Positions 9,551 through 21,271 of a stretch of 64,000 bases of DNA are shown one piece after another. The position numbers were made by a program, and so were the translations under genes. The DNA comes from Nemophila menziesii (Eukaryota; Streptophyta; Magnoliopsida; Boraginales; Hydrophyllaceae). Below the pieces are notes generated by a model that searched no databases, was not told where the DNA came from, and worked only from the letters and a program-made list of their open reading frames with translations. Positions within the stretch are counted from its first letter, which is position 1. Each line of letters starts with the position of its first letter. The DNA lies in NCBI GenBank assembly GCA_029959085.1, contig JARWIR010000022.1:1488001-1552000 (forward strand). Direction: 5' to 3'.

Positions 9551-9990
9551 TTAAGTGAAGGTAAAGTACTTGAGCAAACTACAATTCTTCACTCTCCATT
9601 CAAACTTTTTATTATTATGTAATAAAAATAATTGTTGAAATGCCAAGCACACAATCTCGTATAGACCCAAACCCTTCTTACTGGTGATGTACACGTCAAC
9701 AATCGAATAACCATCTTCTCTGAGGAACTTATCTTCATTGAATTTAATAACTGGATCGTTAGAATTACAGCTTAAATCTGGAACCAAACGAAGATATGAT
9801 ACAACCCATGTCAAAAATCTTCTTTGCTATGGGTCTAAAACACCCTATCAATGGGATTTTATACTTAAGGTAACGAAACAACTCTCCAATTACGTTAACA
9901 ACCTCCTCTTCAGTCACATTGTCTCACGATATGACATAGTTATCTTTATTATAGGTCCAATTGCAATTTAAAGAAATTGAAATTATAAAG
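9551..9990 (-). other. Unidentified decayed coding-like sequence
   Basis: On the minus strand an 87-codon open stretch (9814-9551) follows a second short open stretch (about 9940-9780, VTEEEVVNVIGELFRYL...). The upstream piece faintly recalls an F-box helix followed by a basic patch, but the match is too weak to name. No start, splice sites or partner exons could be fixed. It may be a gene relic. Confidence 0.25.
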
Positions 9991-10140
9991 AATTTAAAAA
10001 AACATCATGGGTACCTAAGTAATCCGCGAAATGATGTATGGGTACCCATACTATAAAAAGGACTTATGGATACTCAACATACTGATTTGATCCAACAGTA
10101 AGTATTCACCGTCAATTCAGTTATTAAGTACTGACGTGGT

Positions 10141-11100
10141 ATGGGTACCTATTTATGCCTTTTCAAATTCAGTGGCCACCTGACATGTATGTTCAAGACA
10201 TACAAAGTTGCAACTACTGAAGAGACTTTATGTATGGGAAATTTCTCTACATCAAAAGTAGTTGGATCTGGAATCGTTATTCTAATAATGACTTCTGAAA
10301 AAGAGTTGAGTCTCTATAACGTTCCCCATGTGCCTGACATTAGAAGGAATCTAGTTTCAGGTTTGTGATTGAGTAAGAATGGCTTCAAACTAGTATTTAT
10401 TCTCACTAAAGGTGGGATATTTGTGGGCAAAGGGTACCTATGTGATGGTTTATGTAAGATGAATGTAATGACCATAGTACCTACCAAAATGTAACCGAGA
10501 AAGTAACATATCCTTGACTCACCTTATTTATGGCACGATAGATTAGGAGATGTTAATTTTGGTTCATTAAATAAGCTAGTAAACGTCGGGTTACTATCTA
10601 ATGTGAACTTCAATTCTCAGAAGGAATGTGAAGTATGCGTTGAGTCAAAATTAACAAAAACCTCATTTAAATCTATAGAAAGGACTTTGGTACCTTTAGA
10701 GTTAATTCACAGTGACAAATGTGTTTTGAATTTTATGCAAACTAAAAGTGGTAAAAAGTATTTCATAAATTTCATCGACGATTGCACAAGGTATTGTCAA
10801 ATATACTTGCTTCGAAGTGAGGATAAGGACTCAGAAGCATTTATGCAATACAAAACTGAAGTTGAGAATCAACTAAATAAAAAAGATTAAGAATCTTAGA
10901 ACAGATAGGGGAGGAGAATACGTGTCTCCTTTTGAAGAGTTTTGCGCTAAACATGGAATCATCCATCAAACCATGGCCCCCTACTCGCCTCAAAAAAACG
11001 GGATTGCTGAACGTAAGAACCGCACGTTGAAGAAAATGATGAACGCCTTGCTGATTAACTTAGGGTTACCACAGAACTTGTGGGGAGGACTTGCCTAGCT
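10141..11100 (+). pseudogene. Ty1/copia fragment: protease end, GAG-pre-integrase and integrase core
   Basis: In order: a Copia protease C-terminus ([14 protein letters not shown]..., [15 protein letters not shown], 10190-10365), the pre-integrase region (GKGYLCDGLCKMNVM near 10430; LWHDRLGDVNFGSLNKL near 10530), the zinc region CEVCVESKLTKTSF near 10627, and the core (LELIHSDKCVL, FINFIDDCTRYCQIYLL, 10695-10815). It ends in a frameshifted HGIIHQTMAPYSPQ-like stretch near 10950. Stops and at least two frameshifts are present, and RT, RNase H and LTRs are missing. Confidence 0.88.
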
Positions 11101-11500
11101 AGATAGTCAAGAGGGTTAGGATTATTGTAGTAAGACATTGCCTAGGGTACACTTACCCAAGTCCCATAGTAATATTTAGGTTACATTCTAAGCTATCAAC
11201 ATGAATTAGGAGGATTGTTGATCCCGCCTTATACGAATTCACAAACTCATCCTTATCTAGAAAACCATTAGAGTAGCGGCATAAGGGACAAGGTGTGGGA
11301 AGCTGCTAGGGTTCCAACACTGAACAGATTTATAGAGGTTATGGGAGTTACAAAAGACATGGATGATAGTGCTTTTAACTGACTATCTAACCTGGATCCT
11401 AAGTCTTGGTCAAATTACACTTTAGTTCTACTACAACTTGTGATATTCTTCTGAACAACCTATGCTAAAGCTATAACAATACAATAAAAAAAGTCAAGTA
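11101..11500. other. No gene seen
   Basis: Sequence of ordinary composition with no open frame of note and no recognisable transposon ends. Confidence 0.5.
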
Positions 11501-11506
11501 TTTCTT

Positions 11507-11666
11507 TGTCTAACTACCCCATAAACTATTAAATATTTTGTCTATATGCCCCATACAATATTGTATTTTATGTCTATCTGCCCCCTTCACCATTACATAT
11601 TATGTCTATCTACCCCCTAAACTATTACATATTGTGTCCGAATACCCCCTAACTTTAATATGTATT
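11507..11666 (+). repeat. 32 bp minisatellite, five units
   Basis: The word TGTC recurs at 11507, 11539, 11571, 11603 and 11635, exactly 32 bp apart. Each time it introduces a unit of the type TGTCTATCTACCCCCTAAAC plus TATTACATATTA. The units are 70-90% alike. Confidence 0.85.
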
Positions 11667-11924
11667 GTGTAATTACTCAGGACAAGTCTCGAATTCTTAT
11701 ACTGGATGGTCTAAGGGTGTATTACATGAAAAGGATTGAATAAAAGAGATCATGGATGTCAAAGTATAATGGTGGTGACATATGTCCTAAGATAAGACAC
11801 CTGATCAACAAAGCTAAAAAACTGTGGTAAATGGCATACCGTATTTTATGGAGAAATGAAGTTTGAATTGAGAAACCTGAGACCAGATTCATTTTGAACA
11901 TTTAACTAGTAAACACCTAACTTT

Positions 11925-12075
11925 GGCTAGTTAACACCTTAGTTTGACCAAAAGTCAACTATCTCTGACCCATTGTCTTCAAACACTCACTTTTGAACAT
12001 TTGACTAGTTAACACCTTAGTTTGACCAAAAGTCAATTAGTTTGACCCATTGTCTTCAAACACTCACTTTTATAA
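11925..12075 (+). repeat. 78 bp direct tandem duplication
   Basis: The phrase CTAGTTAACACCTTAGTTTG followed by ACCAAAAGTCAA and CCCATTGTCTTCAAACACTC occurs twice, with starts 78 bp apart (11927 and 12005). There are only a few differences. It abuts the gag fragment that follows. Confidence 0.8.
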
Positions 12076-12625
12076 AAAAACATCATGTATTTGCACATCT
12101 AAAGCACCTTCTTGAGGTTGAGCAGGTAGAGCTTTCTGGTTCATGGTGTCGGCATAAGCATCTTGAGGAGGTTGTCTTTGAGCTTGATTTCCGTATGCTT
12201 GTCCACCTTGGTAGTTGTTCTGAGGTCGTGGTTGAAAGTTGTTACCTTGGGGACGTGGTTGATATGAATGTTGTGGATTAGCAGCCCCATTTAGATTCGA
12301 ATATAGGAAACCCGGATGGTTTCTATTTGGTTGATAACCTTGACTATTTGAGTTGTAATTTCCTCGGTTAGAAACAAACATTACGGATTCTGGATTGTTT
12401 TGACAGGTCTCCCAATCATGATCTTGTGTACCGCAGTTAGAACATCCATAAACTTCTTGTGTAACATTAACATCTGCTCTTCTACCAGTAGCACTTTTTG
12501 TAATAGCCAGAGTAAGCTGTTTCAGTTATTGTTCGAGTTTTGTTTCCATGGCGGTGAATTTTTCTTCAATCAGTGAAATATTTCCACCTCGGACAGGTGT
12601 TCTTACGGTGTTCCAACCTAGGTTT
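12070..12625 (-). pseudogene. Athila gag fragment (zinc-knuckle region)
   Basis: Read on the minus strand from about 12625 this matches the gag of element B downstream of the capsid. It has the WNTVRTPV phrase, a stretch ending in KQLTLA, a zinc knuckle C-x2-C-x4-H-x4-C at about 12410-12450 (NCGTQDHDWETC), and the Asn/Gln/Pro-rich tail FVSNRGNYNSNSQGYQPNRN to QKALPAQPQEG. One in-frame stop lies upstream of the knuckle. Protease does not follow. Instead a protease fragment lies on its upstream side (next entry), so this is a rearranged scrap. Confidence 0.85.
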
Positions 12626-12928
12626 ACATGCTACCTCGTCTCCTACCCCAAACTCAATCTTTTTATCCATGGTTTCTTGGAGACTTTCAGGTTCTGGCTT
12701 CTTGGTTACAATTCTGATTGGATATAGTTCTTTTGACTTCTTTTTCCTCTTCTTTCCCGAAACATAGAATGTTTCAGAATCATTTTCAATACTAAGAGTC
12801 ACGGTTCCTTCATTCACATTCACTATGGTATCGCTGGTGGCTAGGAATGGACGCCCAAGAATGAATGGGACGCCTTGACCTACAACTTGATCTGCCTCAA
12901 GGCTTGGTGGGCTTAAGCCCACCCTCAA
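12626..12928 (-). pseudogene. Athila protease C-terminal fragment with integrase-tail signature
   Basis: The minus strand encodes VPFILGRPFLATSDTIVNV and SIENDSETFYVSGKK, the conserved end of the Athila protease region. It continues to KIEFGVGDEVACKPR, which matches the fused protease/integrase-tail of element C (EFGVGHEVLWNKC). This suggests it derives from a family-2-like non-autonomous element. The open frame runs into gag sequence in the wrong frame at about 12625. Confidence 0.8.
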
Positions 12929-13740
12929 CTTTTTTTTAAAAAATTCCTTAAAAACATAATTCTACCTTAATTACATAAATATATATTTCATTTTCATAAA
13001 ATTTAACCTGCTTTACATAAGGTAGTTGTTAGATTTTAAGATTTTTTTTAATTTAAGTTTATTTATTTTATGTTATTTATTAGTAAGAGTTGTTATTATA
13101 AGAAATGATTAATAATTTGATGTTTTGTTGGTGAGGATCCAAAAATATTTTTTTGGGGGCGTTACCCCCAAACCCCCTTCAACTATAAGCTTCTGCTTCT
13201 TACCACATTTCAAATTTGCTTTCCATATTATCATAGTGATCATTGTCGGGTTGTAACTCGACAACACTTTTGTTTAACGTCGTTTAGAGTTCGACGCATG
13301 AGCTCCTCTATTTTCTAAGTATGTAGCATCCCTAGCTGCGAGTATGAACATCAATCGTTCTGCGCTTATCAATCTCTTTTGCTCACACAACTTTTGTGAT
13401 AACAAATTCTCCCATCAACACGTTCTTTCTACCTCATGGCTTAAGGTTACCCATGTTTTCATGATAAATAAAAACGGTCGATTTGGTTTAAATGGGAATG
13501 GACGCAATACTTCAGGTTGCGAGAGATATCGTGGAATATAATTCATTATCTCATCTCTATCCACAAACTAAAGAATCGGTACTTGAAGTTCAAAAGACGA
13601 TTCATTTGTGAAATATTGTAAATAAAATACAAAATGCATTCATGAACCTAAAAGAATGTTGTAAAATCCCATAAATCTACTGTTAACGCTCCATTAGATT
13701 ATTGTCTTAGAAGGACATATAACAAATATGTCAGCGAATG
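12929..13740. other. AT-rich sequence with inverted repeats, no gene
   Basis: A perfect 18 bp palindrome GGTGGGCTTAAGCCCACC lies at the left edge (12907-12924). A 7 bp stem with a 5-base loop (TTGGGGG CGTTA CCCCCAA) lies near 13161-13179. Near 13272-13303 the phrase CTTTTGTTTAACGTCGTT recalls the segment just after pol in family 1 (minus direction). Nothing else is recognisable; a 65-codon open stretch at 13344-13541 has no evident identity. Confidence 0.5.
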
Positions 13741-13746
13741 TATTTA

Positions 13747-13882
13747 ACCAGCGCATGAAGCGTGGTAAACTTAAAATATATCTTACCAGCGCATGAAGCG
13801 TGGAGAATCTATAATGCATCTAACCAACGCCTGAAGCGTGGTAAGCATGTAATGTATCTAACCAACGCATGAAGCGTGGTTG
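13747..13882 (+). repeat. 38 bp minisatellite, four units
   Basis: ACCARCGCMTGAAGCGTGG recurs with starts at 13747, 13785, 13823 and 13861, exactly 38 bp apart. The 19 bp core is strongly conserved and the intervening 19 bp are more variable. Confidence 0.88.
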
Positions 13883-14109
13883 ACCTGTCAAATTAGAATA
13901 TACCATGCCCCGAAGAAGGAAATCTCATAAGTGAATGATGATTAAATGGTAAGTAATGTGGAATGTGCACATCCACATTATATGACGGGAATTATTGAGC
14001 CAGCTACTACTGGCACATGCATTACTCATATATTTTGTAATGGTCCCTGAAGTGACCGAGGTACCTAAGTAAATATATGTTATATTTATATCTTATTTTA
14101 TCACACCCT

Positions 14110-14400
14110 AGGCCCCACCAAATGTCCTTCATGAATTTTAGATATTTTAGCATTCTCTTGAGAGCTTCAACAAACGGCATATTAATCTCTAACTTGCTCA
14201 ACATGTCTACAAACTTCTTGAATTCTAGGGCATTGTCCTTCTTTCTGACACGTGAAGGGTAGGTGGTGGAGGGTGTGTATTAAGTTCCACTGGTTTTTTC
14301 GTTTTTTCAGGCGTCTCGGCTTGGACACTCTTTGGTTTAACTACCTCTTCTACTGTATCTTCTGTTGTTTCTTATCTCTCTGCTTCTGCTACACTCTCGT
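14110..14400 (-). pseudogene. Family-2 gag/pre-protease fragment
   Basis: The minus strand matches element D residues around EDTVEEVVKPKSVQAETPEK (about 14390-14310), then PSRVRKKDNALEFKKFVDML and PFVEALKRMLKYLKFMKDI (about 14255-14120). It is interrupted by a frameshift. Immediately to its left, TTTATCACACCCTAGGCCCC plus ACCA (14096-14119) resembles the 3' end of a family-2 LTR in plus orientation, so two scraps may be joined here. Confidence 0.75.
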
Positions 14401-14685
14401 TTGAATGTCTTAATATTTTCCATACTCCATTGGATTGTATTCGAATAATTGTTTTCACTTTGAATACCTCTACTTCAATAAGTATTAATTCTTACCTTTT
14501 CCACACTTTCAGGTATTAGCCTTTCATTCATGTGAGAATAATCCTCCCCTCGTATCGTGTTCTTCCTCAGACTGAAAAACCTTTTTCAAGTGATTCCAAT
14601 ATGCTCATAAATCCTTTTTTCAAAGTACCAAACGACCACAACCCACGATTTCTAATTAGGTCCATAACCCAACTGCCACCAAGTA
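14401..14685. other. No gene seen
   Basis: The first part may continue the decayed gag (Glu/Val-rich on the minus strand). From about 14560 the sequence probably belongs to the tail of the LINE that follows, but no domain is recognisable. Confidence 0.4.
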
Positions 14686-14689
14686 TATC

Positions 14690-14893
14690 ACTAAATAAAT
14701 GATGGTTGAATTCCCTTGAGAATGGTGTCGTGTGGAGTAACCAATCCCTCGCGAACCAGCTTGTTCCGTGCAGTCCAAATGAAGTAAACCGTGGCGGCAA
14801 AACCCATCCGCCACGCTTTTCTTCTCCAACTCGCTCTTGCCTTTGCCTTCTTGAGCCATTTAAGCAAACTCAATAAGGTGTTCATCTCTCTCG
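14690..14893 (-). pseudogene. L1-like LINE, C-terminal piece (split by element C)
   Basis: Minus-strand reading gives LLKWLKKAKARASWRRKAWR, MGFAATVYFIWTARN, the typical end of plant L1 ORF2 after the RT zinc-binding domain. The reading continues from the zf-RVT piece at 45640-45416 on the far side of element C. The two are separated exactly by the element and its GGATT target duplication (14894-14898 and 45416-45420), so they were one LINE before the insertion. Confidence 0.85.
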
Positions 14894-14898
14894 GGATT

Positions 14899-16434
14899 TG
14901 GTGTCGCCTAGGGTGTGATAAAAATAAGATCAATTTAAGTATGGAAAACTATGCACCCTCGCCCTAGACAGGCACAGCACTACAAGTATTACCGGACGTA
15001 TGCAAGTTTTAATGATAAGTAGAGTTCGTTCTCAGGGACTTAAGTGTGTTAAACGCGTAGGAACAGATAACGAGTAAAAGTAAATAACTAGAAGACAGTA
15101 AATAAAGCAAATAGGAATTCGAAATTATCAATTAAACTAATTAAAACTAGGAAAATAAAGACAATAAAGTAAAAGATTAAGAATATGAGATGAGAAGTAT
15201 AGCTTAGGTTTTGCTAGTATGCACTAATCCTTCTAATTCTATCTATAAATCTAGTTGATAAGGGAGAATATTAGCTCTTGGTAATACTTAGTCAGGATTC
15301 TAAATTCCCCAAGCTTAGACCTTGAGAGCGACTAAGGGGGCTACGTCACAACCAAGAAGTGATTTCAAATAGGGTTATCAAACGCCACTAAGGCCCTAAG
15401 CGAATACTGCAGTCTTGGTGATACGGTGGTTAAAACAAACCCTAATGACTATCTAGTTAGAAGTATGTTTTGTCAGAACTGCTATCGACACTAGACATTA
15501 TGTGATGGTTCAATAGTTAAACACCCTGTCAAGGAGACCATCTAACTACTCTTAAAACAATCCTAAAGTGATCAGTTCTAGGAAAGACATTAAATCAAAA
15601 CACATAAACAAATATAAAGTAAGAAGCTAATATCAGATTAAAACATATAATTCCCAAAGAAACTTAGATAGAAGAATTAGAATTCATAGATTATACATAT
15701 GCAAAACCCAAGCTATGGGAAGTTTAGTTCATACCTGAAGGAAATAAACTAAAAGAAATTACAAAAGACATCATCTTGCTCTCTACAATAAACTGGAAGA
15801 ATAAAACCTTAAGAACTAATTACTATGAGGCAAGGATGATTTACAAGTGATATAAGGGTGTATTTATAGGTTTTTAGAAGACCTAATTCGTTTTCTTGAG
15901 GAAGAGTTAAGGTAATGGACTCCTAGCCCAACTCAAATTCGTATGGAAATAAAGATAAACACTGTTGCGTTGTTTTGAGTGTATCTTCTTCGTTATTGGT
16001 CGGATTTTGCTCCACAAGATACCAAAAGAATCGCAACAGAATTATCTAGACCCTTTAGAAGGAAATCATCAGATTCGGCCTATTTCTTAGGTAAAACGAC
16101 TATCTTTGGACGTGTATGCAGACTCCCAGATTTAGGCAGCTTTTCCTTTTCCATCTTTTTAGCAATTCTTTCCTTATCTCCAATTACCATGCAAAACTCT
16201 TTCCATAAGTTGTTGTCTTTGACTTGGACTCTAATTAAGCTCCATAATTATCTTTAAAGCTACACACTAAATAAACAATTAAACCCAATATGCTCTAAAA
16301 ACAATAATTCTACAAATCAAGACTCAAAATAGGAAAGTGCACTAAAACTCAAGAAAATCGACATTATTGACTTCTAAATCACTTAAAATGATGTCTCATC
16401 CTAACATAAATCTATCACAAATGAGGAGACATCA
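14899..16434 (-). repeat. 3' LTR of element C
   Basis: Minus-strand ends are TGATGTCTCC (at 16434) and CGACACCA (at 14899). It is equal in length to the 5' LTR and about 98.5% alike. The U3 end forms an inverted repeat TGATGTCTC ... GAGACATCA. Confidence 0.95.
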
Positions 16435-18028
16435 AGACCCCCAACTCAAAGTTGTATCGTCCCGATACAATAAAGATAAAAACACAGGGAAGTCTAGAAA
16501 TACACACTTATAAAATTCTCAGCACAAGGGAAAAAGCATAGCAGAATATATAGAATAAACCTAAAGCACATAACTCCGAAAATTTTATACAATAATATTT
16601 ATAAACTACATACCTGTACACTTCTCATATCCGCAGTCAACACGGCTTGAATTCAAGAGCAGATTAGTTTCGCAATGTAAGAAGGATTGGGACTTTACTC
16701 AGTTCCCCAAGAGAGCTATAGATTGTTCATCAAACCTCACTAGTATCCAAGGATCCACTTAACTAATCTCTAATGGCTCAATCACTTCTCAATTACATAG
16801 CAAAGAATCAAAAGGTCTTTAAGGTTGTAATGTCGGCTTAGGGATGGTATGATCATATATTTGGATAATTTGGAGTGAGCTTTTGGCTCTCTCCTCACTA
16901 GCCATCAACAAATCGCCCTAGAGCTTGAGTTACTCTCATAAAACGTTTCTCACTCAACCCAATGAATTCCTTGATGCACAATTTAGCATCCCCAATAACC
17001 TAATTAAAGCTTAAGATGTTCACATAAAAATCCACTTTTCCGGTCCGAATATATATATTCTTTTCTTTTCAATTCAATTTCTATAGCTATGACTCTCTTT
17101 TAATGTTGAGATATCATGCTAATTTCTCATATATATATTTTTTCTTTTAATGCCCTTGTTGGCAAAATTAGCTCGAAACTTCTTTTTCATTCACTATTAC
17201 CCCGACAAAGGGTTACAATACAATTCTGTGAATCATCATCAATATAAAGCACAAGGCACAATTAATAAGCTCAAAAATCCCAACAAAATAACAATTCCCA
17301 TAATGGTGGACCCACCACCCCAAACTCAAGCTCTAAAACAACTGTCTATGCATCGCGATTCGAGTGCGGGTCATATGGAAAAGTCCTAAAATATAAAGGA
17401 TATAGATTATAACGTGTTTCAATTAAAAGGCTTTAGAAAGGCTAGAAGGGGCTGAGAAGGATATAACATATAAAATCAAAAATCACAAGGTGAGAAGGTA
17501 TAAAAAGGCTTCAAGGGCTTCAAAATATGAAAGAACCGTCTTAATCACTTTCTACACTATGTAATTTAGAAAATTTCTTACCTTTAGCACTTTCATCAAA
17601 TGGTTTTTCAACTAGCTTGGATCTCACGGCTTACACACTTTCAAGGTTCCCTGAGATCGAACATACTTTCTATCGCATTGCTCACTAATCTTTTCTTTAC
17701 TATCAACGTGTGTTTTCCTGCAAATACTCAAAGCATACAAATACATAGCTCATAAACATATTACTTACTATCATTAATCTACTGAGCTTATGCTTTCAAG
17801 CTATTAAACACACTCTACATCTAATTCCCATGTATCACAAATTTTAATTTCACCCAAAAAAAAAAAACAGAAAAATGGAGATGAGAGACAACGAATCCCC
17901 ACACCCCCAACTCAAAAATGAGCCGTGTCCCCACGACTCGAAAAAGACTCGAAAAACAGAAATTAAAATTAGCAGATAAAAGCATATTTACAGAAATGGT
18001 AAGGAAGAAAGAGAACATACTCTCGAGG
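16435..18028 (-). other. Element C 3' noncoding region with PPT
   Basis: No gene. Next to the LTR are the PPT region (AGACCCCCAACTC at 16435-16447) and a perfect hairpin TTGTATCG/TCC/CGATACAA at 16452-16470. Further in is a G-rich tract (minus GAGTTTGGGGTGGTGGG) near 17310-17335. A second hairpin GAGCCGTG/TCCC/CACGACTC (one G-T pair) lies at 17920-17939, beside another G-rich tract (CCCCACACCCCCAACTC near 17897). A CCGGTCC...CCGACAAAGGG inverted pair resembling the CTTTGCCGG pair of D brackets AT-rich sequence at about 17041-17212. Confidence 0.8.
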
Positions 18029-18237
18029 CTATTGCCTCGCATCATTGATATCCAAGGTTGGAATTGCTGGACCTTTCGTTAATTGCTCAAGGAGTTTCAT
18101 GATGTGCACTTGATTAGCGTTGATTTGTGCCACATCATTGACTAAGGAAGTTTGAGCTGCTTCAAATTTCGTTAAACGCTCCTCCATCTTCTCTTGCCAA
18201 TTTTCCTCCTTTTCTTCCTTCGAGACTTGCGTATACC
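18029..18237 (-). pseudogene. Env-position ORF of element C, C-terminal piece
   Basis: This piece continues the frame broken by element B. It is rich in Lys/Glu and ends ...IPTLDINDARQ with the TAG stop at 18029-18031. The stretch EEKEENWQEKMEERLTKFEA plus QTSLVNDVAQINANQVHIMK has a heptad-like pattern, as in the C-terminus of the family-1 protein. Confidence 0.8.
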
Positions 18238-19803
18238 TGGTGGTCCTTTGTGTGTTCTAAAAATAAATGCAAATGACAATCGAACCACAACCGCAAGTGT
18301 ACGGTTGTCCCAAGTAGTATGTATGATAATACAGATTCGTTCCAAGGACGGATGGTTGATCACAATGTTTAGCAAGTAGTGATTGATGCACTTATGAAAG
18401 TAAAAGATAATAAAATGTTTGTTTGGTTTTGTTTATTAAAACTACTAAATGAAAGACAAATTATAAATGCAAGTAAAAGCTAAGACGCAAGTAAAATGAG
18501 AGAAAACGCAATATGAGAGGTAGTACTTGAGAACGCAAGGATCCTCCTAATCTTACTTCCTAACTTATGCTGTCTAAGGGCTAAATTGGTCAATTACAAT
18601 GGTCGGGATTCTAAATTCCTTATACCCCCGTCAGGGTGGACTATAAGGCGATCCTAAAGTGTCACTAGTCCCGTCAGGGTAAATATGATCCACCGTTGGA
18701 TGATTAAGTGTTTTACCTCATTGGCCCTAGAATTAGCTAAGTTCGTCAGAATCAATAGCTTTTATCCTAGATTGAATAATTAATTCTATACCTAAACCCT
18801 CCGTCAGGATGATCCACATGCCACATATGTGGAATAGCTTAGATACTAATACCTAATCTTAGTTCGCGACTCTAAAATCAGTAAATAATCACAAATTATC
18901 GAAAAGAGTAATGAACCCAATCTAATTTAATTTAGCATAAACCCAAATTCAACATTCGTTATTTCATAAAATTAAGATTCACCCATTGTTTGTTCTCAAG
19001 CACTATGAAAAGCTTAGCTCATATTAAAATTAAAAACTAAATTAAAAGAAATGGAATTCATATTGTTTACAAAATTAAAATATAAAAAGAACCTAATTTC
19101 CGGAATTGGAATGACTACGAACGGAGCTATAGATCCACTCCAGCTCTTGTAGCTTCTTCTTTCTTCCTTCTGTTGCTTCTCTCTGGTGTTTAATATTGTG
19201 GAATCTGTATTGTGTAATCTCTGGAAAATAGAAGTCCAGACCTCCTTTTATAAGCATAAATTCGTACTAGGGCTTGGACCAGAAAATAAAAAACTAGTTA
19301 AATGTCCAAGCCCAAATTCTAAGCCCAAATCTCGTAACTGCTAATACACCTTCACTAAAACGGCTTTTCCCGATGCGTTATGACTCCGATTGACCTCATT
19401 CCAGTTGCTAAAGTTCCGTAACTCGGTAAGGAATGTTTTCTCTTCAAATGTCAGCGGCTAAATCATCGCTTAAGCACCTCGAAATCAGTACTCTATGGCC
19501 TGGAGAATGGATTTTCAGCTCTAAAAATAATATCTTCGGGATTTATCTTCAAGTCTTGACTCTAATTCACAATCTTTGACTTTCTCCTCGGATTCCTCTC
19601 CTATCTAACATCTAAAACCTGTAGACTTTACACTAAAAATACCAATATTATGCGCAAAAGTTTAATAAATTAAAAATGCTAGAAATAAAAAGGGAATTCC
19701 GAATTATTGCAATTTAAGTCCAAAAGTCTATCAAATTAATTAAACAAACACCAAAAATGATGTCTCCCAAGGGTCGAAAATAAGAACAATTAGGGAGACA
19801 TCA
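18238..19803 (-). repeat. 3' LTR of element B
   Basis: 1566 bp with minus-strand ends TGATGTCTCC and GGACCACCA, almost identical to the 5' LTR at 29501-31067. Confidence 0.96.
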
Positions 19804-21271
19804 AGACCCCCAACTCAAACCTTTGTCGTCCCGACAAAGTAAAACAAAACAAAGGGGTAGAAGTAAGCGTATAAACAAATAGAAGCTAGCAAATAAACCC
19901 TAAAGCAATTCTCAAAATAAATCTCATATAGCAAACTCTAGAAACTAATATACACATACACTAATCATGCAACATCAAACATAAATAATCTCAATCATAA
20001 AATTAAAGTCGCAATGCTTGAAGGTTACATTTGTACTCATCTCTGTATGATGGCTATAGGGTGGTCATTAATCCTACCTCGCTTTGAATGTTCCACCTAG
20101 TGTATTCCCTATCAACAGAATCATAAATTCACTACGCACTTAGGAATCACGAGGTCTTTACGCTTATAATATTGGCTTAAGGGCGGGTGTGGATGTATAT
20201 TTGGTAAATTTAAAGTGAGCTTTTGGCTCTCTCCTCACTTACCATCAACAGTGTCCTCGAGCTTGAGTTAACGCTCAAAAAGATGTTCTCACTCACCCAT
20301 ATACGCAACAATTTAGCGTCCCGTGTCTACCCACTATAAATAAGATGATTTTCAGAGAAATCCCACTTTGCCGGATGTTTTATTCATTCATATTTTTCTT
20401 TTTCTTTTCTTTTCTCTCTTTTTTTTCTTTTTTTTTGTACAGAAGTAAACCGGGTTCCCGGTTTTGACGAATCCGGGTTCCCGGTTCCTACTGTATGGAT
20501 TTTCAACTTTTTTCATTTTTTTTTTTCATTCCCGGCAAAGGGTTACAAGTATATATCATCTGCAATTGTGCTACAATACAAAGCACATCAATCCCAACCC
20601 ATTAAATTCCCCATATGTGGTCCCACCACCCCAAACTCAAGCTCGAGACATGTCTCAGGATTGTGATTCAAGTGCGGATCATATGGTCATGCCTAATAAT
20701 CTAAGGGATAATGGCTTATATCGTGCTACAAAGATAAGGCTAAAGGCTCAAAGTGGGCTAAGACGGATAATAATTAATACAAGGGAAAGAAGGCTAAAAA
20801 GGCACAAATGGCTAACAAAGAACTGCCCCTATCATTTTCCTAAGTACATAGCTTGTCTTTAGTTCATATCTAGGTGGGTTCTCTACTAATTAGGATTTCA
20901 CGTTCTACACACCAAACATATTTCTTGAGTACAAGCTTACTTCATTTGTATTGTTCATTAATTTTTCCTATCAATTACCTATGTTCGCATGCAATTGTAA
21001 GTGTGTTTTATATCAATCCCTAAAGTCCACTATTTACTATCATAGATTTATCAAAAGTATGCTTAAAGGGATATTTAAAAATTTCTACAGTCAAACGCAA
21101 CTCCGAAAATTCTTTTATTGAAAGCAAATAAAGCAAATAACACATAAAAACTGGGATGAGGCAACGAACCCCACCCCAAACTCAAAAATGAGTCGTGTCC
21201 CCACGACTCGAAAAGACTCAATAAAGCATTTAAACTAATCTACACTAAGAGGAAAGTTTAGAAAACGTATC
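19804..21271 (-). other. Element B 3' noncoding region with PPT and hairpins
   Basis: No gene. The PPT region AGACCCCCAACTC lies at 19804-19816 and the perfect hairpin CTTTGTCG/TCC/CGACAAAG at 19821-19839. The CTTTGCCGG/CCGGCAAAG pair is near 20364-20373 and 20532-20541 and encloses two CCGGGTTCCCGG palindromes (about 20452 and 20472) in a T-rich run. A G-rich tract (CCACCACCCCAAACTC) lies near 20624-20640, and the hairpin GAGTCGTG/TCCC/CACGACTC at 21190-21209 is next to CCCCACCCCAAACTC. Confidence 0.8.

Noticed and set aside
9551..9990. F-box protein gene
   Set aside because: Only a faint resemblance of one helix; no F-box consensus or repeat domain is visible, so it is listed as unidentified.
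12929..13200. Helitron based on the hairpin near 13161
   Set aside because: No CTRR end after the hairpin and no matching TC start were found.
18194..18379. Short plus-strand ORF covering the LTR end (also at 29460-29642)
   Set aside because: It consists of LTR and flanking sequence and changes with the insertion site.
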